NCBI RefSeq assembly: GCF_014654365.1
Contig: NZ_BNAY01000008.1
Span: 372,001-436,000, forward strand
Reading direction: 5' to 3'
From: Amycolatopsis oliviviridis
GTDB lineage: Bacteria; Actinomycetota; Actinomycetes; Mycobacteriales; Pseudonocardiaceae
DNA length: 64,000 bases
Under the pieces are notes generated by a model. The model made no database searches. It was not told the origin of the DNA and worked only from the letters and a program-made list of their open reading frames with translations. How positions within the stretch are numbered: the first letter of the stretch is position 1; every line of letters begins with the position of its first letter. Position numbers and translations under genes: made by a program. Of the stretch, positions 27,103-36,033 are shown piece by piece.

Positions 27103-27450
27103 ATGGCCATGGCGAGCGCGGACTACCCGTTCTCCGAGCTGATGTGGACGATGCTGGTGTTCTTCTGCTGGGTCGCCTGGTTCTGGTTGCTGTTCCTCGT
27201 CCTGACCGATCTCTACCGCAGGCCGGCCATCTCCGGCTGGGCCAAGGCGGGCTGGACGGTGCTGGTGTTCGTGCTGCCGTTCGTCGGCGTCCTGCTGTAT
27301 CTCGGCACCCAGGGCAGACATCCGCGATCTTCGTCCACAACGGACCAAAGCCCGGCGGAGCAGATCGCCGAGGCGAAGCGGCTGCTGGACCAGGGCGTCA
27401 TCGACGAGGAGGAGTTCAACGCGCTCAAGCGGAAGGCGCTCTCGTCTTGA
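27103..27450 (+). CDS. PLDc_N plus SHOCT domain membrane protein
   Basis: A 115-aa protein with two TM helices (ELMWTMLVFFCWVAWFWLLFL and AGWTVLVFVLPFVGVLLYLG), the pattern of the PLDc_N small membrane domain. A linker and a C-terminal SHOCT motif (AEQIAEAKRLLDQGVIDEEEF) follow. SHOCT proteins are thought to mediate oligomerisation or membrane association. Its stop overlaps the TTG start of the downstream channel, which suggests a two-gene operon. Confidence 0.8.
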   Translation: MAMASADYPFSELMWTMLVFFCWVAWFWLLFLVLTDLYRRPAISGWAKAGWTVLVFVLPFVGVLLYLGTQGRHPRSSSTTDQSPAEQIAEAKRLLDQGVIDEEEFNALKRKALSS

Positions 27451-28364
27451 CCGCGGCGCCCGGTTGGCGGTTCTTCCACCTGGCGGTCCTGCGGCCGCTG
27501 CTCACGGTCACCGTGCTGCTGTGCCTGTACTACCTGCTCCCGGTCGATCAGGGACTGCACGCCTGGACCGTGACCACCTTCGCCTGCGGTCTCGCCGTCG
27601 TCGTCCTGCTCGTCGCCGGCGAGGTGCGGATGATCCTCCGCTCGCCGTTCCCCGCCCTGCAGGGAATCCAGGCACTGGCCCTGATCGTGCCGCTGTTCCT
27701 GCTGCTGTTCGCCGACGTCTACTACATCCTGGCCCAGGACCGGCCCGGCTCGTTCGGCACCGAGCTGTCCCGGACGGACGCGCTGTACTTCACGGTCACG
27801 ATGTTCACCACGGTCGGTTTCGGGGACATAGCGCCGGTTTCGGCGACTGCGCGGATCGTGGCGACGATCCAGATGGTGGCGAACCTGATGGTGCTGAGCG
27901 TCGCCCTGCGGCTGATCGTGACCGCCGTCCGGCATCGGCGTTCGTCCACATCGGATGATTCACCGCGGCTTCGGGAGCGCTTTCGGGAGCGGTTTCGGGA
28001 TCAGCAGGGCGGCGACCAGGCCGCCGACGGCGACCAGCGTCAAGGTGGCGAGCGCCAGCGCGAAGGACGTCCCGCCGGGTCTCGTCACCCCGGCCAGCAC
28101 GGAACCGGCCAGCGCCGTCCCCACCGAAGAACCCAGGTTGGACACACTGCGCGAGACCCCCGAGATGTCGCCCTGGGCCGCGTCCGGGCTGCGCGACTGG
28201 ACCAGGTTCACCGACGCGGTCAGCATGATCCCGACACCGGCGCCCAGCAGGAACAGCCCCGGCACGGCGCTCGCCACCCCCGAATCCGCCCGCACCAGCA
28301 GGAGCACGAGCACCAGTCCCGCGATGGCGAGCACGAAACCGCCGCGGATCAGGCGACGCTGTGA
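27447..28364 (+). CDS. Two-TM potassium channel with an unusual C-terminal tail
   Basis: An Ion_trans_2-type K+ channel. The N-terminal helices (LLTVTVLLCLYYLLP, TTFACGLAVVVLLVAGEV, ALALIVPLFLLLFADVYYIL) precede the pore loop with selectivity filter TTVGFGDIAP (~130) and a last helix (IVATIQMVANLMVLSVALRL). A TTG start overlapping the SHOCT stop is inferred from a GGAAGG site. The recognisable channel ends near 27940. The frame then stays open for a further ~135 Arg/Gln-rich codons that lie antisense to the MFS gene. This tail is unlike any channel domain, and a +1 frame stop (TGA at 27956) lies right at the end of the conserved part, so a frameshift or an unusually long tail is possible. Confidence 0.7.
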   Translation: MTAAPGWRFFHLAVLRPLLTVTVLLCLYYLLPVDQGLHAWTVTTFACGLAVVVLLVAGEVRMILRSPFPALQGIQALALIVPLFLLLFADVYYILAQDRPGSFGTELSRTDALYFTVTMFTTVGFGDIAPVSATARIVATIQMVANLMVLSVALRLIVTAVRHRRSSTSDDSPRLRERFRERFRDQQGGDQAADGDQRQGGERQREGRPAGSRHPGQHGTGQRRPHRRTQVGHTARDPRDVALGRVRAARLDQVHRRGQHDPDTGAQQEQPRHGARHPRIRPHQQEHEHQSRDGEHETAADQATL

Positions 28365-29315
28365 ATGCCGCCGGGCCATCCGTCCGGCGGCCGCCGAGGC
28401 GACGAGGATGCCGATCGTCGCGGGCGTCAGCATCAGCCCGGTCCGGATGGCGTCGTAGCCCCGGACCTGTTGCAGGAACACGGCGATCACGAAGAACGAA
28501 CCCTGCAGGACGAGCCACTGCACGTGCTGGGTGGCCAGGCCGAGGCGGGTGGTGCGGTCGCGGAAGAGCCCGGGTGAAACCAGCGGTTCGCGGCCCGTCT
28601 GTTCCCGGGCGTGGATATGCGCGGCGAACACGGACAGGACCCCGGCGCCGATCACGAGCAGCACCCAGAACCACGAGCTGCCCATCTGGAGCACGCCGAC
28701 CACGACGAAGAACAGGCCCGCCGCCGAAAGCACCGCCCCGGCGACGTCGAACCGGGCCTTCTCGGGCACACGCGGCGGCTCCGCGATCCGCAGCGCCAGC
28801 ACGACGATCAGGACGACGATGAGCACCTGCAGGAGGAACGAGGCCCGCCACCCCAGCCAGGTCGTGACCAGCCCGCCGAACAGCGGCCCGGCGGCCGCCC
28901 CGAGCGCGCCCGCCCCGCTGACCACGCCGAACCGGCGTGCCCTGGTCTCGACGTCGGGACTGGTGACGGTGACCAGGATGTAGATCGGCGGGATCATCAG
29001 CGCCGATCCGATGCCCTGCAGCAGGGAATACCCCAGCACCAGCAGCAAGGGCCCGTGCGCGGCCGACGCGAGCAGCGCGCCGCCGCCGTAGACGACCAGG
29101 CCGAGGAGGAAGCATCTCTTGCGGCCAAGGAAGTCGGTCAGTTTGCTGCCGGGCACCATCAGCGACGCCATGGTGAGGGTGAACAGCGTGATCGCGGTCT
29201 GGACGCCGAGCACCGTCGTGCCGAGATCCTCGGCGATCACGGTGACGGCGACGGTCATCGTCGTCGCGGCGTAACTGGCGACGAACTGAGCGAGGGCCAG
29301 GGGCGGAACGATCAT
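27960..29315 (-). CDS. MFS transporter, DHA2-like drug/metabolite exporter
   Basis: A 451-aa major facilitator protein with 12-14 hydrophobic helices. The N-terminal MFS motif A-like loop is GSKLTDFLGRKRCFLLG (~52) and motif C-like Gly/Pro helices lie around residue 140. It is probably an H+-coupled exporter; the substrate is unknown. The start ATG at 29315 gives the usual short N-terminus (MIVPPLALAQFV) with an AAGGAAGG site, and the longer frame upstream is low-complexity. It is divergent from the GH15 gene. Its 3' end overlaps the open frame of the K+ channel on the other strand by about 400 bp. Confidence 0.88.
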   Translation of the reverse strand: MIVPPLALAQFVASYAATTMTVAVTVIAEDLGTTVLGVQTAITLFTLTMASLMVPGSKLTDFLGRKRCFLLGLVVYGGGALLASAAHGPLLLVLGYSLLQGIGSALMIPPIYILVTVTSPDVETRARRFGVVSGAGALGAAAGPLFGGLVTTWLGWRASFLLQVLIVVLIVVLALRIAEPPRVPEKARFDVAGAVLSAAGLFFVVVGVLQMGSSWFWVLLVIGAGVLSVFAAHIHAREQTGREPLVSPGLFRDRTTRLGLATQHVQWLVLQGSFFVIAVFLQQVRGYDAIRTGLMLTPATIGILVASAAAGRMARRHSQRRLIRGGFVLAIAGLVLVLLLVRADSGVASAVPGLFLLGAGVGIMLTASVNLVQSRSPDAAQGDISGVSRSVSNLGSSVGTALAGSVLAGVTRPGGTSFALALATLTLVAVGGLVAALLIPKPLPKALPKPR

Positions 29316-29454
29316 CGGCGCGGCCTTCCTTCTCGGATGCCGCACACGGTGTCGTGCGCGGCACCCCGGCCACCTCACCCCGAGCGGATGAGGCAGTGGC
29401 CGCCCGCCGGGACGACGGTGATCTCCGACCGCACCCGATGCCCGAGGAGGCGCC

Positions 29455-31275
29455 ATGCCCGAAACCGCGATCGCCGATCACGGCATGATCGGCGACCTGC
29501 AGACCGCCGCACTGGTCACCACCGGCGGATCGATCGACTGGTTTTGCAGCCCACGCTTCGATTCACCGTCGATCTTCGGCGCGCTGCTCGACGACGAACG
29601 CGGCGGCCGGTTCAGCGTCCACCCCACCGGCCCGTACACCAGCAAGCAGATGTACTACCCGGACACCGCGGTCCTGATCACCCGGTTCACCGGCGCGGAC
29701 GGGATCGGCGAGGTCGTCGACTTCATGCCACCGGCCGACGGCGACGCGACCGCCAAGCACCGGATCGCCCGCCTCGTGCGCTGTGTCCGCGGGAAGATCA
29801 CCTTCGAGATGGTGGTCGCGCCGCGCTTCGACTACGGCCGCCGCCCGCACGAGGCGATCCTCTTCGGACACGGCGCCGTCTTCGTGTCGAGCGAGATGTC
29901 GCTGACACTGCACCCGGTCCGCGAACCCGGCGACGAGCACCTCGCCGAACCCCGGATCGAAGGGAGCGACGTCCGTCTGCGGCTCGGCCTGACCACGGGA
30001 CAGGTCCGGGGCGTCGTCCTCGAAACGGACACCGCGGAACCGCCGCGCGAGATCCGGCTCGCCGAGTTCACCGACCTGTTCGACGACACGGTGGGCTGGT
30101 GGCGTTCGTGGCTGGCCCGCTCCACCTATCGCGGGCGGTGGCGCGAGATCGTGGCCCGTTCGGCGATCACCCTGAAGCTGCTCACCTACCGGCCGACCGG
30201 CGGGCTGGTCGCCGCGCCCACCCTCGGCCTGCCGGAGGAACTCGGCGGGGAGCGGAACTGGGACTACCGCTACACCTGGGTGCGGGACGCGTCGTTCTCG
30301 GTCTCCGCGCTGCTGGCCCTCGGCTTCACCGAAGAGGCGGCCCGGTTCGGCGGCTGGCTGGGCGACCGGATCCGCGAAGGCGGCCGCGACCAGGCCGAGG
30401 GCGGGCCGCTGGCCGTGCTCTACCGCGTGGACGGTACGACGGACCTCCGCGAGGAAGACCTCTCGCACTGGTCCGGCTATCGCGGGTCGACCCCGGTCCG
30501 GATCGGCAACGACGCGGCGGGACAGTTGCAGCTGGACATCTACGGCGAGGCGCTGGACAGCGTCTTCGCCGCCGACCAGGCGGGTTTCGGATTGCCCCAC
30601 CGCGGCTGGACCGCCGTCCGCGCGGCGCTCGACTGGCTCGGCGAGCACTGGGACCAGCCCGAAGAGGGCATCTGGGAGACCAGGGGCGGGCGCCGGTCCT
30701 TCACCTACGGCCGCCTGATGAGCTGGGTCGCCTTCGACCGCGGCCTGCGGATGGCGAGCACGCACGGCCGTCCCGCCCCGGTCGAGGACTGGACGTGGCA
30801 GCGCGACAGCATCTACGACCAGATCCTGAACCAGGGCTGGCACCGGACGCGGCAGGCGTTCGTCCAGCACTACACCGGGGACGAACTGGACGCGTCGCTG
30901 CTGCGGATGCCCCGCACCGGTTTCCTCCCGTCACGGGACCCGCTGTGGCTCTCCACGCTCGACGCGATCAGGAACGACCTCGTCACCGACAGCCTGGTCT
31001 ACCGGTACGACCCGGCGGCGTCCCCGGACGGTCTCACCGGTTCGGAAGGCACTTTCTCCTTGTGCAGCTTCGCTTACGCCGACGCGCTGACCCGAGCGGG
31101 GAGGCTGGACGAGGCACAGGCGGCGTTCGAGAAGATGCTGACCTACGCCAACCACGTCGGCCTCTACGCCGAAGAGATCGCGCCGAGCGGCGAGCAGCTC
31201 GGCAACTTCCCGCAGGCCTTCACCCACCTCGCGCTCATCGACGCCGCGGTCACCCTCGACGCCGCCCTGGGGTGA
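29455..31275 (+). CDS. GH15 family glycoside hydrolase (glucoamylase/trehalase-like)
   Basis: A 606-aa cytoplasmic GH15 enzyme. The N-terminal domain begins IADHGMIGDLQTAALVTTGGSIDWFC, the standard actinobacterial GH15 start; some mycobacterial homologues are trehalases. The (alpha/alpha)6 catalytic domain carries RNWDYRYTWVRDASFSV (~265) and the C-terminal EEIAPSGEQLGNFPQAFTH, which supplies the general base region. It has a GAGGAGG ribosome binding site. The substrate is probably an alpha-linked glucoside such as trehalose or maltodextrin. Confidence 0.9.
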   Translation: MPETAIADHGMIGDLQTAALVTTGGSIDWFCSPRFDSPSIFGALLDDERGGRFSVHPTGPYTSKQMYYPDTAVLITRFTGADGIGEVVDFMPPADGDATAKHRIARLVRCVRGKITFEMVVAPRFDYGRRPHEAILFGHGAVFVSSEMSLTLHPVREPGDEHLAEPRIEGSDVRLRLGLTTGQVRGVVLETDTAEPPREIRLAEFTDLFDDTVGWWRSWLARSTYRGRWREIVARSAITLKLLTYRPTGGLVAAPTLGLPEELGGERNWDYRYTWVRDASFSVSALLALGFTEEAARFGGWLGDRIREGGRDQAEGGPLAVLYRVDGTTDLREEDLSHWSGYRGSTPVRIGNDAAGQLQLDIYGEALDSVFAADQAGFGLPHRGWTAVRAALDWLGEHWDQPEEGIWETRGGRRSFTYGRLMSWVAFDRGLRMASTHGRPAPVEDWTWQRDSIYDQILNQGWHRTRQAFVQHYTGDELDASLLRMPRTGFLPSRDPLWLSTLDAIRNDLVTDSLVYRYDPAASPDGLTGSEGTFSLCSFAYADALTRAGRLDEAQAAFEKMLTYANHVGLYAEEIAPSGEQLGNFPQAFTHLALIDAAVTLDAALG

Positions 31276-31293
31276 TTGCGCGAAGATGCGGGG

Positions 31294-32175
31294 ATGGCCT
31301 ACCGGACCTGGATGCGGTACTTCACACCGTCCGCCGTGCATCGACGGCTGGGTCTGGTGTGCCTCGGGGTCGGGCTCCAGCACGGTGCCCTGCCCGTCGT
31401 CGGGCCCCGCGTGCTCGATCACTACGTGGCCGTCGTGGTATCCAAGGGACGCGGCTGGTTCGCCGTGGCGGGCGGGGAGCGGCAGGAGGTCGTCGCCCCC
31501 GCCCTGCTGTGGCTCGTCCCCGGGGTCGGGCACCACTACGCGCCCGACCCCGGACAGGGCTGGGAAGAGTGCTTCGTCGACTTCGACGGCAGTGCCGTGG
31601 ACGCCTACGTCGAGCTCGGCTACGTCACGCCCGGGACGCCGGTGGTGCCGCTGGGCGACGTCGAGGCCGTCCGCGACATCGTGAGCCGGATCGTGCGCTG
31701 CGCGCGCGGCGGCAGCCCACTGGCCCAGGTCGACGCCTCCGCGGCCGTGCATCATCTGCTGGTGGCGCTGCGGCGGGCGAGCGCCGGCAGCACCCCCAGC
31801 GGCGGTTCCCTGCTGGAGGCGCTGGCGCGGGACGCGCTGCTGCCGATCAGCGTCGCCGAGATCGCGGCCCGCCGCGGCATGACGCTGCCGGAGCTGCGCG
31901 CCGCCGTGCGCCGGAGCACCGAATCGGGGCTGAAGGACCACCTGCTGACGCTCCGCCTCAACCGCGCGAAGGAACTCCTGGCCACCACACGGATGCCGGT
32001 GCAGGAGGTGGCCCAGGCGATCGGCTACGAGGACGCCGCCTACTTCAGCCGGCTCTTCACCCGCCGGGTCGGGGTCTCGCCCGGCCGCTTCCGCGAATCG
32101 CGCGTCCAGGCCGTCCCCGGCGGCTGGAGTTCCCGGGTCCCGCCTCCCGACGACCCGCCGCTGGTGCCCGACTGA
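31294..32175 (+). CDS. AraC family transcription regulator
   Basis: A 293-aa regulator with an N-terminal cupin-like sensing domain (DHYVAVVVSKGRGWFAV, then a WLVPGVGHHYAPD segment) and a C-terminal AraC double HTH (ISVAEIAARRGMTLPELRA and MPVQEVAQAIGYEDAAYFSR), ending in the family signature RRVGVSPGRFRESR. The ATG at 31294 is chosen; a TTG six codons earlier adjoins the GH15 stop and is also possible. It is co-directional with GH15 (18-bp gap), so it may sense the sugar product. Confidence 0.85.
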   Translation: MAYRTWMRYFTPSAVHRRLGLVCLGVGLQHGALPVVGPRVLDHYVAVVVSKGRGWFAVAGGERQEVVAPALLWLVPGVGHHYAPDPGQGWEECFVDFDGSAVDAYVELGYVTPGTPVVPLGDVEAVRDIVSRIVRCARGGSPLAQVDASAAVHHLLVALRRASAGSTPSGGSLLEALARDALLPISVAEIAARRGMTLPELRAAVRRSTESGLKDHLLTLRLNRAKELLATTRMPVQEVAQAIGYEDAAYFSRLFTRRVGVSPGRFRESRVQAVPGGWSSRVPPPDDPPLVPD

Positions 32176-32230
32176 CCCCTTGGACTTCCGTGGCGCACCG
32201 CTTGGACTTTCCGCGCACAAAGTGCATGAA

Positions 32231-32283
32231 CAACGCTTGAAGTTGAGCGAAAGCGTTGACTTACGCGCAATAACGTTCATAAC
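32231..32283 (+). promoter_or_regulatory. Operator-like palindrome and promoter before the RICIN gene
   Basis: CAACGCTT (32231) and AAGCGTTG (32251) are perfect 8-bp arms with a 12-bp spacer. The right arm runs into a -35-like TTGACT (32256) followed after 16 bp by CATAAC (32278). The palindrome would overlap RNA polymerase binding, so repression by a LacI- or AraC-like protein is plausible. The adjacent AraC gene is a candidate. Confidence 0.45.
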
Positions 32284-32328
32284 ATCGGCGACCGCCCCGC
32301 CAACTGTGGTGCGGGTCACCGCCTAGAA

Positions 32329-32391
32329 CGCATTTCGTCCTCTGAATGCGGTAGTTCGACGTACGAACTACCGCATTCAGAGGACGAAATG
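32329..32391. repeat. 29-bp perfect palindrome in the 5' leader of the RICIN gene
   Basis: Two 29-nt perfectly complementary arms surround a 5-nt loop. The element ends 16 bp before the ATG and just ahead of the Shine-Dalgarno. It may terminate the AraC transcript, but its place in the leader of the next gene also allows control of translation or mRNA stability. Confidence 0.75.
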
Positions 32392-32407
32392 CCCTTGGGA
32401 GAGAGTC

Positions 32408-34588
32408 ATGCGGACCCTGCCTCTTCTCGGCGCCGCGGCACTGGCCGTGGCGGCGACCACGGTGGTACCGGTGTCGTCCGACGCCGCGCCGCCGGACGCG
32501 ACGTACACCATCACGGTCGACGCGAAGAAGTCGTTCAGCCCGACCACCGACACCCCGGCGAGTAGCTATGTCGACAAGGACGGCACGTTCTACTTCCAGC
32601 AGGCGGCCGCGCTCTACGGCGCCGACCAGCCGCGCGAGTGGGACTTCTACAGCGGACGCGATTTCGACAGCTTCACCAAGAACCCGATCAGCCAGGCGGT
32701 CAATCCGGCGAATCCCGCCGACCGCAACGACGACACGACCTGGCGTTGCAACAACAGCCCCACCGGCAAGGAATCCACGAATCCGCCCGCCGGATCGGGC
32801 TACTCGCAACGGAACTTCTGCGACCTCGTCGGCACCTGGGTCGATCCGGATACCGGCGACTGGTACGGCCTGATCCACAACGAGTTCACGCCCGAGCCGT
32901 TCGGCGCGTACTCGTTCTCGCACTACGACGCGATCGACATGGCGGTGTCGAAGGACCAGGGCAAGACCTGGGCCATCAAGGACCACGCGATCACTTCGCC
33001 CTACAGCACGAAACGCGGGGACACGTCGGCGTTCCCGCATCAGACGTTCGACTACGGCGACGGCGACCCGCGCCTGTTCGTCGACATCGCCTCCGGCTAC
33101 TTCTACGTCTACTACGGCTCGCGCATCGTGCCGAAGGCCGGCGCCGGCGGCCCGATGACCGGGCTGGCGCACGTCGCCCGCTCGCCGATCTCGGCCAAGA
33201 TGGCGACCGGCTCGTGGCAGAAGTGGTTCGACGGCGGCTGGTCCCAGCCCGGCGTCGGCGGCCGCGAGAGCAACATGGTCCCGGTGTCCTCCTCCGCCGA
33301 CACCGGCTACACGCCCGTCGCGGACGACTACGACCCGGCCAACACCGGCAACGTCAGCCAGCAGATCGCCGCGGGGCAGCTGCCGCGCAAATCCGATCTG
33401 TTCATCATGAACATCGCCTACAACGCGCATCTGGGGCTCTACATCGGCGCGCCGGAGGCCGTGGACAGCGTCGTCCCCCAGCGGTACTACGTGACCGACG
33501 ACCTGACGACGCAGAAGTGGCGGCTGATCGGCGACACCGGGAGCTACACCAACCAGTCCTGGTACCGCTGGTTCGTCGACGCCGCGAACAAGACGAACTC
33601 GACCATCATCGGCAAGCAGTTCCGGTCGTACTGCGCGGTGGCGTGTTCCGGCGGCGCGGGCGGCGAGTACACCACGCAGACCATCACGTCGTCGGCTCCC
33701 GCACCGTCCCCTGTGGACACTTCGCGCAAGTACCGCATCGGTCTCGGCGACGGCCGGGTTCTCGCACAGGGCAACGGAACCGCGACGACGTCCGTCGCGA
33801 GCACGACCGGCTCCGACCGCGAGGCGTGGCAGTTCTCCTCCGACGGTGACGGCTCGTACCGGGTCACCAACGCCGCCACGGGCCAGTCTCTCGGCGTCGA
33901 CGCCGTGCAGGCGGGACGGGCGTGGGGCGCGAAGCCGACCGTGTCGTCTTCCTCCACGGTCGGGCAGCAATGGTTCATCATCCCGTCCACAGTGGACAAG
34001 GGAACCTTCCGGCTGGTGAACCGCTACAGCGGCCTCGTACTCGGCCTGTCCGGCAAGACGTCGCGCCTCGCGGAGACCACGCCGCTGCGGTCTTGGACCG
34101 ACACCACCGGAAACACCGTCGGCGGCGGGCGGACCGCGGCCGAGCAGACGCTGAAGTTCACCGACGCCGGCGCGGGCACCCTTGAGGGCGTCCGCACCCT
34201 GGCCGCGTCCGGCAAGAACCTGGACGACCCGGATTCGTCGACGGCGACCGGTACGCCCTTGGTCACCTGGGCGCCGAACCAGGGCGCGAACCAGAAGTGG
34301 CTGTTCACCAAGCAGTCCGACGGGTCCTACACCCTGACCAACACGCATTCGAAGCTGTGCGCCGACGTCGAAGGCGGAGCCACGACCGCGGGCGCGCGCG
34401 TCATCCAGTGGACGTGCACCGGCGGCCCCAACCAGCGCTGGACCGCGGCGAAACAGCCAGACGGAACCTACAAGATCGCCAGTGTCCGGTCGGGCCTACT
34501 CCTGACAACGGCGTCCACTTCGGACGGTGCCGCCGTCACCCAACGGGCCGACACCGGCTCCGCACTTCAGTTGTGGGCGATCAAGTAG
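32408..34588 (+). CDS. Secreted protein with C-terminal RICIN beta-trefoil repeats
   Basis: A 726-aa exported protein. It has a signal peptide (MRTLPLLGAAALAVAATT, cleavage near ..SSDAAPPDA). A ~400-residue catalytic-looking beta-propeller-type domain contains YDAIDMAVSKDQGKTWAIKD and GDPRLFVDIASGYFYVYYGS. Carbohydrate-binding RICIN trefoil repeats follow, with QxW-type motifs (EAWQFSSDG, GQQWFII, NQKWLFTKQ, NQRWTAAKQ). The propeller resembles GH43/sialidase-like folds, but no family was firmly matched. It probably binds or cleaves an extracellular polysaccharide. Confidence 0.75.
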   Translation: MRTLPLLGAAALAVAATTVVPVSSDAAPPDATYTITVDAKKSFSPTTDTPASSYVDKDGTFYFQQAAALYGADQPREWDFYSGRDFDSFTKNPISQAVNPANPADRNDDTTWRCNNSPTGKESTNPPAGSGYSQRNFCDLVGTWVDPDTGDWYGLIHNEFTPEPFGAYSFSHYDAIDMAVSKDQGKTWAIKDHAITSPYSTKRGDTSAFPHQTFDYGDGDPRLFVDIASGYFYVYYGSRIVPKAGAGGPMTGLAHVARSPISAKMATGSWQKWFDGGWSQPGVGGRESNMVPVSSSADTGYTPVADDYDPANTGNVSQQIAAGQLPRKSDLFIMNIAYNAHLGLYIGAPEAVDSVVPQRYYVTDDLTTQKWRLIGDTGSYTNQSWYRWFVDAANKTNSTIIGKQFRSYCAVACSGGAGGEYTTQTITSSAPAPSPVDTSRKYRIGLGDGRVLAQGNGTATTSVASTTGSDREAWQFSSDGDGSYRVTNAATGQSLGVDAVQAGRAWGAKPTVSSSSTVGQQWFIIPSTVDKGTFRLVNRYSGLVLGLSGKTSRLAETTPLRSWTDTTGNTVGGGRTAAEQTLKFTDAGAGTLEGVRTLAASGKNLDDPDSSTATGTPLVTWAPNQGANQKWLFTKQSDGSYTLTNTHSKLCADVEGGATTAGARVIQWTCTGGPNQRWTAAKQPDGTYKIASVRSGLLLTTASTSDGAAVTQRADTGSALQLWAIK

Positions 34589-34602
34589 CCCGCTTTCTTC
34601 TT

Positions 34603-34638
34603 GTGCGGCCCGCCCCTCGTTCGAGTGGCGGGCCGCAC
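34603..34638. terminator. Hairpin terminator after the RICIN gene
   Basis: A perfect 12-bp stem GTGCGGCCCGCC / GGCGGGCCGCAC with a 12-nt loop lies 14 bp past the stop codon. Confidence 0.75.
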
Positions 34639-34752
34639 GGTTGCTTATGTGTGGCCCATCACACTCTCGGTGCACGTTCATGATCCGCAACCGTCTCCCC
34701 TAGTGAGAGCACTTTCGGTGAAAAGCTCACCGAAGCGTGGAGGGAGAGCATC

Positions 34753-35418
34753 ATGAAGCACACCGGCATCATCCGCACCGCCACCATCACCGGCGTCGCC
34801 GCCGCGCTGAGCCTCGGGGCCATCGTCCCCGCGCTGGCCGCGCCGTCGACCGACCCGGTCACCACTGTCGCGGACCTCGACGGCGACGGCGAACTCGAAA
34901 CCGTCACGGCGCAGCTGACCGGCGACAACGATCAGGTCATCTCCGCGACCGTGAACGGCACGTTCACCTCGATCCACCTCGGCGCCGACAGCTACGCCGG
35001 CGTCCAGGCCCCGCGTGTCACCGACCTCAACGGCGACGGCCGCGCCGAACTCATCGTCACCCAGTCGGTGGGCGCCAACACGACCTTCTTCACCGCGCTG
35101 CACTACGACGGCCGTAACCTCAGCCAGGTCGTGGACAACGACAGCAAGCCGCTGTCCGTCGCCGAAGGCGGTGGCGTCGCCGCCCACCTCGGCTACCAGT
35201 GCACCCCGCTCGACGGCGGTGGCCGCACCTTCGAGACCGTCGCCGCCGAAGCCGACGACATCAGCGCCGACCCGCTGACCTACAGCGGCACTCGCACCGT
35301 CTACACCCTTCGCGACGGCGCGCTGACCACGCAGAACACCGTCTCCATCGACCACCGCCCGGTCACGGACCCGGTGCTCGGCACCGACGCCGCCAGCTGC
35401 GACCAGGCCGGCAGCTGA
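34753..35418 (+). CDS. Secreted FG-GAP/VCBS repeat protein
   Basis: A 221-aa exported protein with a signal peptide (TATITGVAAALSLGAIVPALA, then AAPST). Two Ca2+-binding FG-GAP-type repeats are visible: VADLDGDGELETV (~40) and VTDLNGDGRAELIV (~90). One disulfide is plausible (Cys ~152 and the C-terminal Cys). No enzyme motif is present. It has a GGAGGGAG ribosome binding site. Function is unknown; it is probably a surface or extracellular binding protein. Confidence 0.78.
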   Translation: MKHTGIIRTATITGVAAALSLGAIVPALAAPSTDPVTTVADLDGDGELETVTAQLTGDNDQVISATVNGTFTSIHLGADSYAGVQAPRVTDLNGDGRAELIVTQSVGANTTFFTALHYDGRNLSQVVDNDSKPLSVAEGGGVAAHLGYQCTPLDGGGRTFETVAAEADDISADPLTYSGTRTVYTLRDGALTTQNTVSIDHRPVTDPVLGTDAASCDQAGS

Positions 35419-35444
35419 CCGCCCGCGACTCCTGACCGAAAGTC

Positions 35445-35493
35445 CGTGAAGGCCCCCTTCCCTCGGCTGAGCCGAGGGAAGGGGGCCTTCACG
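35445..35493. terminator. 24-bp palindrome, GAAGGCCCCCTTC class
   Basis: Two perfect 24-nt arms around one central base lie 27 bp after the FG-GAP gene. The element is shared in its outer stem with 16553 and 52284. Confidence 0.75.
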
Positions 35494-35524
35494 CGCTGTC
35501 ACGGCGCCTCCGCCGGGGGCAAGC

Positions 35525-35577
35525 GTTGCGAAAGCCACTTTCGCAACGCTGAAGGTTGCGAAAGTGGCTTTCACAAC
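35525..35577. repeat. Palindrome, GTTGCGAAAGTGGC class (second copy)
   Basis: A 23-bp stem with one mismatch and a 7-nt loop, nearly identical to 18211-18263. It sits in tandem with the 35445 palindrome between convergent genes. Confidence 0.75.
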
Positions 35578-35652
35578 CTGCCCCCATGCCTCCCGCCCGA
35601 ACTAGCGCCCACGTCGGGTGAAAGTCCGTGAAGAGTCGACGGCAGCAGATGC

Positions 35653-35949
35653 TTACTTGGTGTAGGTCAGGCAATTCGCCGCGTGGTCACCTTCACCCGG
35701 TCCGACACGGACACTCGAAGCGGTGCATTCCAAGGCGGAATTGTGCCGGCAATCGGACCGAGAGCAGGCGCCCACCTGCGCGGTCACCCGATCGAGGCCG
35801 CCTTTGGTGTTGAGCGGGACGAACGTTCCGCAATCGGCCGATCCGTTGCCGCCGCCCACCGTGATGGCGAAAGCGTGACAGCCGTCGTGGTTGTAGGAGC
35901 AGCCGCTGACCGTGCATTCGTGGACAGCGGGCATTTCCGTGGTGGTCAT
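35653..35949 (-). CDS. DUF1540 family Cys-rich metal-binding protein
   Basis: A 98-aa protein with two copies of the DUF1540 Cys pattern. Copy one is CTVSGCSYNHDGCHAFAI...DCGTF and copy two is CSRSDCRHNSALECTA...NCLTY. The eight cysteines suggest binding of two metal ions, probably Zn2+. It has no signal peptide. Small DUF1540 proteins are common in actinobacteria and have no known role. It is convergent with the FG-GAP gene. Confidence 0.85.
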   Translation of the reverse strand: MTTTEMPAVHECTVSGCSYNHDGCHAFAITVGGGNGSADCGTFVPLNTKGGLDRVTAQVGACSRSDCRHNSALECTASSVRVGPGEGDHAANCLTYTK

Positions 35950-36033
35950 AACGACTCCTGTACTTCGTGGTGGTGGTGTCGTTCGGTATGACCAGGGTTA
36001 CACCGCATTCCGCACCCGGCAATTCGGGGAAAT

